Shown here in pieces: positions 25,835-33,875 of a DNA stretch of 64,000 nt. Each line of letters opens with the position of its first letter. Within the stretch, counting starts at the first letter, position 1. This stretch comes from Curtobacterium sp. VKM Ac-1393. Its GTDB lineage: Bacteria > Actinomycetota > Actinomycetes > Actinomycetales > Microbacteriaceae. The position numbers and the translations under genes are program-made. Below the pieces are notes generated by a model. The model made no database searches, was not told the origin of the DNA, and worked only from the letters and a program-made list of their open reading frames with translations. Location: contig NZ_JADKRW010000001.1 in the NCBI RefSeq assembly GCF_015350995.1, forward strand, positions 1-64,000. The letters are read 5' to 3'.

Positions 25835-26616
25835 CAGTGGTCCCTTTCGTCGACGGTGGATACCGTCACCGCGCGGCGCCGGGATGGCAGCGCGCGGACG
25901 TGTGTGCGACGACGGCGGCGGGTCGGCTCTTCGTGGCCGCGTCGACTGAGGCGCTGCGCGAGCGCGAAGAGCCCGTCGATCACGAGCGCGAGCACCGTCA
26001 CGAGCAGGGCGCCACCGAGGATGAGGTCGTTGTCGTTCAGGCTGATGCCGGTCGAGATGATCGCACCGAGCCCGCCGAGCGAGACGTACGACGCGATCAC
26101 CACCGTCGCGATGACCTGCAGGACCGAGGCGCGGATCCCGCCGATGATGAGCGGCAACGACAGCGGGATCTCGACCCTGAAGACGATCTGCAGTTCGGTC
26201 ATCCCGATCGAGCGGGCGGCATCCACCGTCTGCGGGTCCACGGATTCCACCCCGGCGTACGCCCCCGCCAGGATCGACGGGATCGCCAGGACGACGAACG
26301 CGATGACGGACGCGAAGAACGCCGTCTGCGTGAACGGCACCGTGAACCCGATGACGACGAAGAGGGTGCCGAGCAGCCCCAACGTGGGCAGTGCGCGCAT
26401 GCCGCCGCTGAAGGCGATGACGAAACCGCGTCCGCGCCCGGTGTGACCGATGTACAAGCCCAGCGGGAGCGCGATCAGGGCCGCGATGGCGACGGAGATG
26501 AACGTGTACAGGAGGTGCTCGACGATCCGGTCCTGGATCGGGAGCGGACTCTGGAGTCCGTGACGGTAGTTCGCCGGGTCGAAGAGCCAGGCGAGCGCAT
26601 CGAGGAAGAACTGCAC
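25834..26616 (-). CDS. ABC transporter permease (osmoprotectant type)
   Basis: A 260-residue permease, GTG start. About six transmembrane segments, with the coupling loop SILAGAYAGVESVDPQTVDAARSIGMTELQIVFRVE split around EAA-like residues. An arginine-rich tail (PTRRRRRTHVRALPSRRR) follows the last helix. It starts 2 nt after the stop of the other permease and overlaps the binding-protein start, so three genes are tightly coupled. Family: OpuCB/ProW-like. Confidence 0.88.
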   Translation of the reverse strand: MQFFLDALAWLFDPANYRHGLQSPLPIQDRIVEHLLYTFISVAIAALIALPLGLYIGHTGRGRGFVIAFSGGMRALPTLGLLGTLFVVIGFTVPFTQTAFFASVIAFVVLAIPSILAGAYAGVESVDPQTVDAARSIGMTELQIVFRVEIPLSLPLIIGGIRASVLQVIATVVIASYVSLGGLGAIISTGISLNDNDLILGGALLVTVLALVIDGLFALAQRLSRRGHEEPTRRRRRTHVRALPSRRRAVTVSTVDERDH

Positions 26617-26618
26617 CG

Positions 26619-27323
26619 TCAGGCCCCCCGCTCGATCGTCGCCAGCGCTGCCCGCCGCCGTGTCCGCCGCAATCCCCGCGACCGCCGATCGATGTGACGC
26701 GACCACGGCATCAGGAGGCGCCCGATCGCCACCAGGACGGTGTCGAAGACCAGTGCGATGACGAGGCTCGCCACGACGCCGACGAGGATCTCCTCGAGGA
26801 ACTGACGCTGCCGACCGTCGGTGAACAGGAACCCGATGTTCGCGGAGCCGACCAGGGCACCCACCGAGACCAGGGCGACCGTGCTCGCGGAGACCACCCG
26901 CATCCCGGCGAGCAGGACGGGTCCGGCCAACGGGAACTCGACCGCCCAGAAGCGGTGCCACGCCGAGAACCCGACCGAGGTGGCCGAGTCGACGACGTCC
27001 GCCGGGACGGCACCGAAGGCATCAGATGCCAACCGCACCATGATGGCGACCGCGTAGACGGACAGCCCGACGACGATGTTCACGGGGTCCGTGATCCGGG
27101 TCCCGAGCAGGTACGGCAGGATCACGAACAGCGGCAGCGACGGGATCGTGTAGAGCAGACTGCCGCCGCCGACGATGACCGAGCGGACTGCGCGCCACCG
27201 GTTCGCCACCCAGCCCAGCGGCACCGACACGATGAACCCGAGCACGATCGGCACGGCGGCGAGCGCCGTGTGCGTGACGGTGAGGCTCCAGATGAGCCCG
27301 AAGTTCGCGATGATCCAGTTCAC
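26619..27323 (-). CDS. ABC transporter permease (osmoprotectant type)
   Basis: A 234-residue permease with GTG start and about six transmembrane segments. The loop LASDAFGAVPADVVDSATSVG is the EAA-like motif. The second permease follows after 2 nt. This is the first gene of the operon. In the usual opuC-like order an ATPase gene would be part of the unit, but none is present here or within the window. Confidence 0.86.
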   Translation of the reverse strand: MNWIIANFGLIWSLTVTHTALAAVPIVLGFIVSVPLGWVANRWRAVRSVIVGGGSLLYTIPSLPLFVILPYLLGTRITDPVNIVVGLSVYAVAIMVRLASDAFGAVPADVVDSATSVGFSAWHRFWAVEFPLAGPVLLAGMRVVSASTVALVSVGALVGSANIGFLFTDGRQRQFLEEILVGVVASLVIALVFDTVLVAIGRLLMPWSRHIDRRSRGLRRTRRRAALATIERGA

Positions 27324-27441
27324 GTCGGCATCCCGATCGTCGTCGGACAGCCGACTGGTCGGCCGTCGTCCCGCAGGGGCGCTGCGTCCGTCTGACAGTA
27401 GCCGCGCGGGGCGGTTCTGACCGGGGAAGATCAGACGGCGC

Positions 27442-28197
27442 GTGCAGCGCGTACGGTCGGCTCTGGGTGCTCGGCCGGACGACCACAGCGCTCGTCGGCG
27501 GGTGGAAGCACCTCCACCCCGTCGCGAAGAACGCGCGCTGAAGGTCCGACCTCGCGTGTGGATCGGCTTGGCCATCTACGTCGGGTACGTCGCGGTGTTC
27601 TTCACTGTGCAGCGGCTCTCCGGGATCCCGTACGACCAGTTCGGACGCAACGGGCACACCCTGTTCATCGGGGCCGGTCTCTCACCCATCATCGGCGCCG
27701 TGCTGATGGCCATCACGACGACGCTGCTCGGTTGGTGGCGCCCCGCACTGTTCGACCGCCACCGCAGCGTCCGCTGGCCGATCATCGCGCCGATCATCAT
27801 GTTCGTCGCGCTCGCCGTCAACCTCAGCGCCGTCGACTGGGGTTCCTACGACGGAGCGTTCTTCGCCGCTTCCCTCGTCCTGCTGCTCGTCGGCTTCACC
27901 GAGGAGATCACCACCCGCGCGCTCGTGCTCACGGCGCTCCGGAGCCGCCTCGGTGAAGGGTGGGTGTGGTTCCTCACCTCGGCCCTGTTCGGCCTGCTGC
28001 ACGGAGCGAACGCCTTCCTCGGCCAGGACCTCGCGCCCACGATCCAGCAGATGGTCTTCGCGATCGGACATGGCACACCGGGCGCGATGGCCGGCTTCGG
28101 CGCGGTTCTGGAGTTCCCCACGTTCGCGCTCGCGCTCATCGCCGTCCCGTTCGTGATCCGACACGCGGACGAGCGCCTCCCGCGACCGCCACGCTAG
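27442..28197 (+). CDS. CPBP-family membrane metalloprotease-like protein
   Basis: A 251-residue frame whose membrane part starts near residue 38; GTG 27556 would give a 213-residue protein and may be the true start, as the first 38 residues look non-natural. The CPBP (ABI, CAAX-protease) signature is visible: EEITTRALVLTAL (EExxxR) and LFGLLHGANAFLG (FxxxH). Such proteins are prenyl-type proteases or bacteriocin maturation/immunity factors. It is divergent from the betaine transporter and 140 nt before another CPBP gene. Confidence 0.78.
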   Translation: MQRVRSALGARPDDHSARRRVEAPPPRREERALKVRPRVWIGLAIYVGYVAVFFTVQRLSGIPYDQFGRNGHTLFIGAGLSPIIGAVLMAITTTLLGWWRPALFDRHRSVRWPIIAPIIMFVALAVNLSAVDWGSYDGAFFAASLVLLLVGFTEEITTRALVLTALRSRLGEGWVWFLTSALFGLLHGANAFLGQDLAPTIQQMVFAIGHGTPGAMAGFGAVLEFPTFALALIAVPFVIRHADERLPRPPR

Positions 28198-28337
28198 ATT
28201 CCGAAGGAAGCGAGTCGCGACACAGGGCGGTGCGGATCAGGCACCGGTCGCGCTCGGCGTCACCGTCGCTCACGCACGGTCGGGACGCATCCTCCCGCAG
28301 CCCGTCGCGGGCGACACAACGATCGAGGGGACACATC

Positions 28338-29090
28338 ATGGCAACCGACGAACGACGGTACGGCAAGGCGATCGAACGAGCAGACGGTCGGGACTTCCCG
28401 TTCTACGACGGCGACCCGATCCGGATCCCCGCATGGCAGTGGGTGACGATCATCATCGCCTGCGTGGCCGGCATCACCGTGCTGAGCTTCTACCCGGCTG
28501 CGAACAACATCCAGTCGCTCGTGCCACGGTTCCTCTTCACCGCGATCATGCTCGCCGTCCTCATCGCCTTCACGAAACGGCACTGGGCGCGCATCTTCCA
28601 ACGCACCACCGCACGCGACTTCGGCACCATGATCGTGTTCGCGATCCTCAGCCTCATCGTGTCGTTCGCGGTCGGCATCATCGTCAAGGCGATCTTCGGC
28701 AGCAACGCCAACACCGCGACCGACGGCATCCACGGCGCGGGTGAGATCGTCGCGTTCTACGTCGGGACCGCGATCCAACTGCTCGGCGAAGAGCTCTTCA
28801 CCATCCTGCCGTTCCTCGCGGTCATGGCACTGTGCCACCGCATCGGACTCACGCGCACCCAGGGCATCCTCATCGCCTGGCTCGCGACGGCGATCTGGTT
28901 CGGTGCAGCCCACCTGCCGACCTACGGGTGGAACTTCGCACAGGCGTTCCTGATCATCGGCGTCGCACGACTCGTCCTCACGCTCGCGTACATCCGCACG
29001 AAGAACATCGCGGTCAGCACCGGCGCCCACATCATCAACGACTGGGTCCTCTTCACCGCCGCGATCATCGGAGCAGCGGTGAGCGCCTGA
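28338..29090 (+). CDS. CPBP-family membrane metalloprotease-like protein
   Basis: A 250-residue protein with about seven transmembrane segments. GEELFTILPFLAV corresponds to the EExxxR-type motif but lacks the Arg at the usual place; WFGAAHLPTYGWN is the FxxxH motif and HIINDW the C-terminal His/Asn motif. A soluble N-terminus of about 35 residues ends in YDGDPIRIPAWQW. ATG follows GAGGGGACACATC. It is a different subgroup from the CPBP gene just upstream. Peptide maturation or self-immunity is possible, but no bacteriocin precursor is seen. Confidence 0.8.
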   Translation: MATDERRYGKAIERADGRDFPFYDGDPIRIPAWQWVTIIIACVAGITVLSFYPAANNIQSLVPRFLFTAIMLAVLIAFTKRHWARIFQRTTARDFGTMIVFAILSLIVSFAVGIIVKAIFGSNANTATDGIHGAGEIVAFYVGTAIQLLGEELFTILPFLAVMALCHRIGLTRTQGILIAWLATAIWFGAAHLPTYGWNFAQAFLIIGVARLVLTLAYIRTKNIAVSTGAHIINDWVLFTAAIIGAAVSA

Positions 29091-29192
29091 CCCGACGTCG
29101 ACGTCGGCGAGGTCCACGTCGACGTACAGGTCCTCGAAGAGTCCGAGGCGGAACTTCTCACGGAGCACACGACGGATCGAGGCGTTGATCCG
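29091..29192 (-). pseudogene. C-terminal remnant of a GH3 beta-glucosidase
   Basis: On the minus strand from 29192 the frame reads RINASIRRVLREKFRLGLFED followed by LYVDVDLADVD. This is the conserved end of the GH3 (beta/alpha)8 domain (VRRVLxxKFRLGLFExPYVD). Upstream sequence shifts out of frame and no start exists, so this is a decayed gene fragment. The intact GH3 gene at 48002-50320 is not its source in any obvious way. Confidence 0.65.
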
Positions 29193-29684
29193 AGCACCTG
29201 GCGGTTGAAGGCGAACGCGACCTCTTCGAGTTCCGTGTCGATCGGCATGCCGCGGTGGCTCACCGGGTCACACTCGACCGTGCCTCGGGAAGCAGACGCG
29301 CACGCTCGGCTCGATGGTCTTCGAGCTTCGGGTACAGGCGCCGCACCGACGCCGTCGATGCCCAGCCGCCGCAACGGTTGACCTGACCGGCTCACGAGCT
29401 ACACGCTGCGTCGCCCTGCTGCTGGCGGGGCTCCGCAACTGCACCCGGTCTGCGCGCCACCAGCCTCAGCACCGCCGCCCGACGACCCACCGCTCCCCGA
29501 TCGTCATCGGCGCATGCCCATCGAACCGGTGACTGCACCCCAGGCTCGGGCATCACGCCAGCAGATGTGGGCGCGCCTGACGTACTGCAGAAGCAGTGAT
29601 CGGACTACCACGACTGCGGGACGAATCGAGTTGGTGCGCCGCCGACGATGGGAACGTCCCACAACGAGAACCCGGGAGGTCTTC
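29193..29684. other. About 490 bp without an intact gene; decayed DNA before the P450 operon
   Basis: Short frames break repeatedly. One minus-strand fragment (about 29251-29190) reads GMPIDTELEEVAFAFNRQVLG, possibly the end of a transposase of the IS30 kind, though this is uncertain. Another (about 29400-29260) reads LYPKLEDHRAERARLLPEAR in a different frame. The right part holds the TACTGC-N4-GCAGTG palindrome and presumably the promoter of the ferredoxin-reductase operon. Confidence 0.5.
29583..29598. promoter_or_regulatory. TACTGC-N4-GCAGTG palindrome upstream of the P450 redox operon
   Basis: TACTGCAGAAGCAGTG matches the 16-bp consensus found near the two-component system except for the last base. 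It lies 87 nt upstream of the fusion-gene start, in otherwise decayed DNA. Confidence 0.5.
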
Positions 29685-31184
29685 GTGGAGATCGCGGTCG
29701 ACATGACGAAATGTCAGAGCTATGCGCAGTGCTGCTTCCTTGCGCCGGGGGTGTTCCGGTTCGAGGGCGAGGAAGCGCTCGCCTACAACCCCAACCCCTC
29801 CGACGCCGAACGTTTCCGGGTGCTGCAGTCGGCAGCCGCGTGCCCCGTCCAGGCGATCCGTGTCGGGGGTGCACGTCTGCCGGTACGACCAGCTGACACC
29901 GCTGAACCGGTGCACACTCCGCTCGCCGCGGACGAACGAGTCGTCATCGTCGGCGCGTCACTGGCCGGTCTCACTGCTGCCGAGACGCTCCGCACAGCCG
30001 GTTTCACCGGCACGATCACCGTGCTCGGTGACGAACCGCACCTGCCCTACGACCGTCCGCCGCTGTCGAAGCAGGTGCTCACGGGCGTTGTCGGCACCAC
30101 CACGACACGGTTGCCGCACGCCGCGGACCTCGACGTCGACTGGCGGCTCGGCGAGACCGCCACGTCCCTCACCACCGGTGCCAAGCAGGTGCTCCTGCAG
30201 AGCGGTGCGCGAGTCGGCTACGACCGCCTGCTGATCACCACCGGCCGCCGCTCCCGCCCCTGGCCCATCGCCGCCGAGGCAGCGCTGGACGGCGTCGTCG
30301 TGCTCCGCACCGCTGAGGACGCCGCCGCGATCCGCGAACGACTGTCGGCCGACCCCCGGAGGGTGCTGGTGATCGGCGGCGGATTCACCGGCGGTGAGAT
30401 CGCCTCCTCCTGCAGCAGCCTCGGCATTCCCGTCACCGTCGTCGACCGCGGGCCAGCACCCATGGCGAAACTCTTCGGGACAGCCATCGGCGAGATGATG
30501 CGCAGCATCCACCACGAGCACGATGTCGATCTCCGGACCGGCACCAGCGTCACGGCCATGCTCGGTGACGATGCGGGACGGCTCACCGCAGTACAGCTCA
30601 CCGACGGCTCCACGATCGATGTCGACGTGGCCGTCGTCGCGATCGGCGCCATCCCGAACAGCGGATGGCTCGCCGGATCCGGCATCGCGAGCGACGACGG
30701 GGGCGTGCTCTGCGACGCGGCCCACCATGCCCTCAGCGACGACGGCCACCCCATGCTCGACGTGTTCGTCGCCGGGGACATCGCCCGGCACCCGAACCCG
30801 CTTGCCGGGCCAGGCGCGTGGACGAGTGAACACTGGGGCGCCGCCGTCGGACGAGCCGAGACCGCAGCGCGGAACATGGTGCACGGCACTGACACACCCC
30901 ATCAGGACGTGCCGGTGTTCTGGACGACGCAGTTCGGGCAGGTGCTCAAAGCGGCGGGAGAACCGGCGATCGCCGACACGGCACAGATCACACAAGGATC
31001 CCTCGCAGCGCGATCCGCGGTGGTCACGTTCGGCCGTGACGGCCGCCTGGTCGCCGCGGTCGCCGTGAACCAGTCGAAGTGGTTGCCGTACTACCGGGCG
31101 CAGATCGAAGCCGGCGCAGCCTTCCCCCTCGAAGACCCGACGGTCGATCCCGCCGCCGACACCACGCTGTCAGCGGCGCGGTAG
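29685..31184 (+). CDS. Ferredoxin - FAD/NAD(P) ferredoxin reductase fusion
   Basis: A 499-residue fusion. Residues 1-65 are a P450-type small ferredoxin: DMTKCQSYAQCCFLAPGVF, later ACPVQAI. Its Cys spacing suits a [3Fe-4S] (or [4Fe-4S]) cluster. After a Pro-rich linker comes a flavoprotein of the rubredoxin/putidaredoxin reductase kind: first Rossmann motif VGASLAGLTAAE, second GGGFTGGEIA, and DVFVAGDIA for FAD. GTG has GGGAGG 6 nt upstream. It should move electrons from NAD(P)H via FAD and the iron-sulfur cluster to the P450 encoded 48 nt downstream, merging two partners in one chain. Confidence 0.9.
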   Translation: MEIAVDMTKCQSYAQCCFLAPGVFRFEGEEALAYNPNPSDAERFRVLQSAAACPVQAIRVGGARLPVRPADTAEPVHTPLAADERVVIVGASLAGLTAAETLRTAGFTGTITVLGDEPHLPYDRPPLSKQVLTGVVGTTTTRLPHAADLDVDWRLGETATSLTTGAKQVLLQSGARVGYDRLLITTGRRSRPWPIAAEAALDGVVVLRTAEDAAAIRERLSADPRRVLVIGGGFTGGEIASSCSSLGIPVTVVDRGPAPMAKLFGTAIGEMMRSIHHEHDVDLRTGTSVTAMLGDDAGRLTAVQLTDGSTIDVDVAVVAIGAIPNSGWLAGSGIASDDGGVLCDAAHHALSDDGHPMLDVFVAGDIARHPNPLAGPGAWTSEHWGAAVGRAETAARNMVHGTDTPHQDVPVFWTTQFGQVLKAAGEPAIADTAQITQGSLAARSAVVTFGRDGRLVAAVAVNQSKWLPYYRAQIEAGAAFPLEDPTVDPAADTTLSAAR

Positions 31185-31232
31185 CGCCCGGCATCGCCCG
31201 CCACTGATCGAACCCACCAGGAGTAGAACACG

Positions 31233-32555
31233 ATGACCGACACCCCGCAGACCACACCGACCACCGACGCCGCATCGACGACAGCGACCGCGTCGGCGAC
31301 CTGGGAGACGTTGCTCGAGCAGGACAGTCGACCCGACCCCAACCCCCACTACGAGCAGCTCCGCACCCAGCCGGTGCAGCGGCTCGACAACGACGCGTTC
31401 CTCATCACCGGGTACGACGAGATCCTGCAGCTCGTGCACGACCCCCGCATCAGCTCCGACCCGATGGCCGCGCACCGCGAAGCGGGTGCTGACGCGGGTG
31501 AGCCCGGGCTGACGTCCGCGTTCGTGATGACCGACCCGCCGGTCCACGACCGGCTCCGCCGGCAGACGATGCGCCACTTCGGCCCGCCGCACGCCGCCGA
31601 CTACATCGACGGGCTCCGCCAGGACATCGACGCCATCACCCATGACCTCATCGACGGGTTCGCCGGCCGCACGGAGATCGACGTCGTCGAAGCCTTCGCG
31701 TACCCGCTCCCTGTGGCGATGATCTGCGACGTGCTCGGGGTCCCCCCGGAGGACGAGCCCCGCTTCCACGAGTGGAGCCAAGCCGTCATCGCGCCGCCGG
31801 AAGCGGTCGACGACGCAGACGCTGCGGTCAAGCGCCGCGAAGCCGACGACGCATCCCGCGAGATGGCGGCCTACCTCGGCGACCTCGCCGACGCGCGGAA
31901 GGGCACCCCGCAGGCCGACCTCCTGTCCGGCCTCGTCAACGACCACGGCCCCGACGGGCCGATGTCGCGCACCGAGATCCTCAACACGTCCATCATGTTG
32001 CTCATCGGCGGCCACGAGACCACCGTCAACATGATCGCCAACGGCACACTCACCCTGCTGCGCCATCCCGAGACCATCGACCTCATCCGCGACCACCCGC
32101 ACACGATCGCGCAGGTCTTCGAAGAGCTCATCCGCGTCGAACCGCCCGCCCAGGTGACACCGAAGTACGTCGCCCTCGCCGACGTCACCGTTGCAGGCGT
32201 CACCATCCCCGCAGGTTCACCGGTCTGGATCGCATGGGCAGCCGCGAACCGCGACCCTCGCCACTTCGTCGACCCGGACCAGTTCAACCCGCACCGCGCC
32301 GGCAACGACCACCTCAGCTTCGGCGCCGGCATCCACGCATGCTTCGGGGCGCCATTGGCACGGCTGGAAACCCAGATCGCTCTCGCCGGCCTCTTCGGGC
32401 GCCTCATCAACCCGCAGCTGGTCATCGATCCGCCGCCCTACCGCCGCAACGCGCTCCTCCGCGGACCGAGCGAGCTGCGCATCACCTTCGACGGCGTTCG
32501 CCCCGCGATCGGACGCGCTCGACGCGAACCCCCGACATCGCCCGCGACGGAGTGA
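31233..32555 (+). CDS. Cytochrome P450
   Basis: A 440-residue soluble bacterial P450. I-helix LLIGGHETTVN holds the oxygen-activating acid/Thr pair (here H-E-T-T), EELIRVE is the ExxR motif, and the haem-binding loop LSFGAGIHACFGAPLARLE has the Cys ligand at about 370. A Thr/Ala-rich 25-residue N-terminus precedes the core. CAGGAG lies 9 nt before ATG. It is the second gene of an operon with a ferredoxin-reductase fusion, a self-sufficient electron supply. The closest class by eye is the CYP105/107-like biosynthetic or xenobiotic group; substrate unknown. Confidence 0.93.
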   Translation: MTDTPQTTPTTDAASTTATASATWETLLEQDSRPDPNPHYEQLRTQPVQRLDNDAFLITGYDEILQLVHDPRISSDPMAAHREAGADAGEPGLTSAFVMTDPPVHDRLRRQTMRHFGPPHAADYIDGLRQDIDAITHDLIDGFAGRTEIDVVEAFAYPLPVAMICDVLGVPPEDEPRFHEWSQAVIAPPEAVDDADAAVKRREADDASREMAAYLGDLADARKGTPQADLLSGLVNDHGPDGPMSRTEILNTSIMLLIGGHETTVNMIANGTLTLLRHPETIDLIRDHPHTIAQVFEELIRVEPPAQVTPKYVALADVTVAGVTIPAGSPVWIAWAAANRDPRHFVDPDQFNPHRAGNDHLSFGAGIHACFGAPLARLETQIALAGLFGRLINPQLVIDPPPYRRNALLRGPSELRITFDGVRPAIGRARREPPTSPATE

Positions 32556-32745
32556 TGCTCCTGCGCAGTGACCGACCTGACCGGGCTCCCTCGTCGTGAA
32601 CAGGTTTCGACTCCTTTGTGGAGCAGTCGTGGGTCCGGTGCCGTGCGGCCGAGTCGGCTGTCCATGCTGTTCCGGTCAGCCAACCTCGCGAGTCATCAGC
32701 AGCCCAGCGATCACTCCCGCGGTCGGCCACCGAAGCCCAGGCAGC
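32556..32745. other. Intergenic stretch between P450 and tRNA-Gln; no gene seen
   Basis: About 190 bp with stops in all frames and no protein-like frame. It follows the P450 stop and ends at the 3' side of the tRNA. No clear terminator hairpin or known RNA motif was recognised. Confidence 0.5.
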
Positions 32746-32816
32746 TCCGCCTCCAGGATTCGAACCCGGACCTAACGGCACCAAAGGCCGTCGTGCTGCC
32801 ATTACACCAAGGCGGA
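32746..32816 (-). tRNA. tRNA-Gln (UUG anticodon)
   Basis: Read on the minus strand, a cloverleaf forms: 7-bp acceptor stem TCCGCCT/AGGCGGA, D arm around TGTAATGGCAGCA, anticodon stem ACGGC/GCCGT with loop CTTTGGT (anticodon TTG), and T arm GGGTTCGAATCC. The CCA end is not encoded. It is a single tRNA gene, not in an array. Confidence 0.95.
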
Positions 32817-32895
32817 ACACACCCGTGGGTGCTCGTCCATCTTCCCATGACCGACGAGGCTGGCCGTCCGCCCCGCGTTCGGCCAAGATGGAGGG

Positions 32896-33390
32896 ATGCC
32901 GCCACAGGACGAGGTCGACCGCATCGTCGCGGCGTGGGGTCGTGAGCGTGCGGACCTGGACTTCGGCCCGCTCGAGGTCCTGTCCCGCGTGGACCGGCTC
33001 GCCCGGCACCTCGATCGCGCCCGGCGCACGGCGTTCGACGCCGGCGACATGGAGCCGTGGGAGTTCGACGTGCTGTCGGCCCTGCGGCGCGCTGGTGAGC
33101 CGTACGAGCTGAGCCCGAAGATCCTGCTGCAGCAGACGCTGGTGTCGAGCGGCACCATGACGAACCGGGTGGACCGGCTGGCAGCACGCGGGCTGGTCGG
33201 TCGGCGCACGGACCCGAAGGACGGCCGGGGCATCCTCGTCTCGCTGACGGGAAAGGGCCGGGTCGCCGTCGACGCCGCGATCGCGGACCTGTTGACGGCG
33301 GAGCGGGACATCTTGGCGGGTGTCTCCGATGACGAGCAAGACCAGCTCGCCGGGCTGCTGCGGCGACTCATCCTCGGCCTCGGCGACTGA
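32896..33390 (+). CDS. MarR-family transcriptional regulator
   Basis: A 164-residue winged-helix regulator. The helix-turn-helix and wing read LQQTLVSSGTMTNRVDRLAARGLVGRRTDPKDGRGILVSLT, split here as recognition helix (about 86-104) and wing (about 108-118); N-terminal and C-terminal helices form the dimer arm. The next gene, a VOC-fold protein, begins 38 nt downstream and may be its target. Effector unknown. Confidence 0.9.
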   Translation: MPPQDEVDRIVAAWGRERADLDFGPLEVLSRVDRLARHLDRARRTAFDAGDMEPWEFDVLSALRRAGEPYELSPKILLQQTLVSSGTMTNRVDRLAARGLVGRRTDPKDGRGILVSLTGKGRVAVDAAIADLLTAERDILAGVSDDEQDQLAGLLRRLILGLGD

Positions 33391-33428
33391 GCCGCCCGAC
33401 CGACGAGACCCGGGGTAGCCTCCGGCCC

Positions 33429-33869
33429 ATGCACGCGATCACCCTGGCCGTCGCCGACGTCGCACGATCGGCGGACTTCTACCGCGCCCTGCTCGGGGTC
33501 GAGGGCAGCGGGATCATCGGCACCGAGTACCCGTCGACGGAGACCCAGGCCGGTGGGACGACGGCGATGTTCACCCTCGACGACGGTCTGATCGTCAGCG
33601 TCTACGGGCGTGACGACCTGGGGAAGGACTCCGGGGTGACCCTCGCGACGGCGCCGAGCAGCACGATCGGGCACTTCGTCGACAGCCAGGCCGACGCCGA
33701 AGCGTTCCTCGACCGGGCCCGGATCGCCGGCGCGACGATGCTCGCGGCGCCGTACACGCGCCCGTGGGGCATGTGGTCCGGCTTCTTCCAGGACCCGGAC
33801 GGGCACCTGTGGGAGGTCGTCGCGAACCCCGGCGGCGGGGCCCCCGAGGACGCGAAGCCAGCGGAGTAG
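33429..33869 (+). CDS. VOC-family (glyoxalase/bleomycin resistance-like) protein
   Basis: A 146-residue protein with two beta-alpha-beta-beta-beta modules. ITLAVADVARSADFYRALLG starts module one, and GFFQDPDGHLWEVVANP ends module two with the metal-ligand Glu. Such proteins act as metal-dependent lyases/dioxygenases or bind drugs. It lies 38 nt after the MarR gene and ends 6 nt before the convergent ABC-F stop. Confidence 0.87.
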   Translation: MHAITLAVADVARSADFYRALLGVEGSGIIGTEYPSTETQAGGTTAMFTLDDGLIVSVYGRDDLGKDSGVTLATAPSSTIGHFVDSQADAEAFLDRARIAGATMLAAPYTRPWGMWSGFFQDPDGHLWEVVANPGGGAPEDAKPAE

Positions 33870-33875
33870 AGCTGC

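Noticed and set aside
32556..32745. A gene or small RNA between the P450 and tRNA-Gln
   Set aside because: No frame with protein-like composition, no promoter and no known RNA motif; nothing could be supported.
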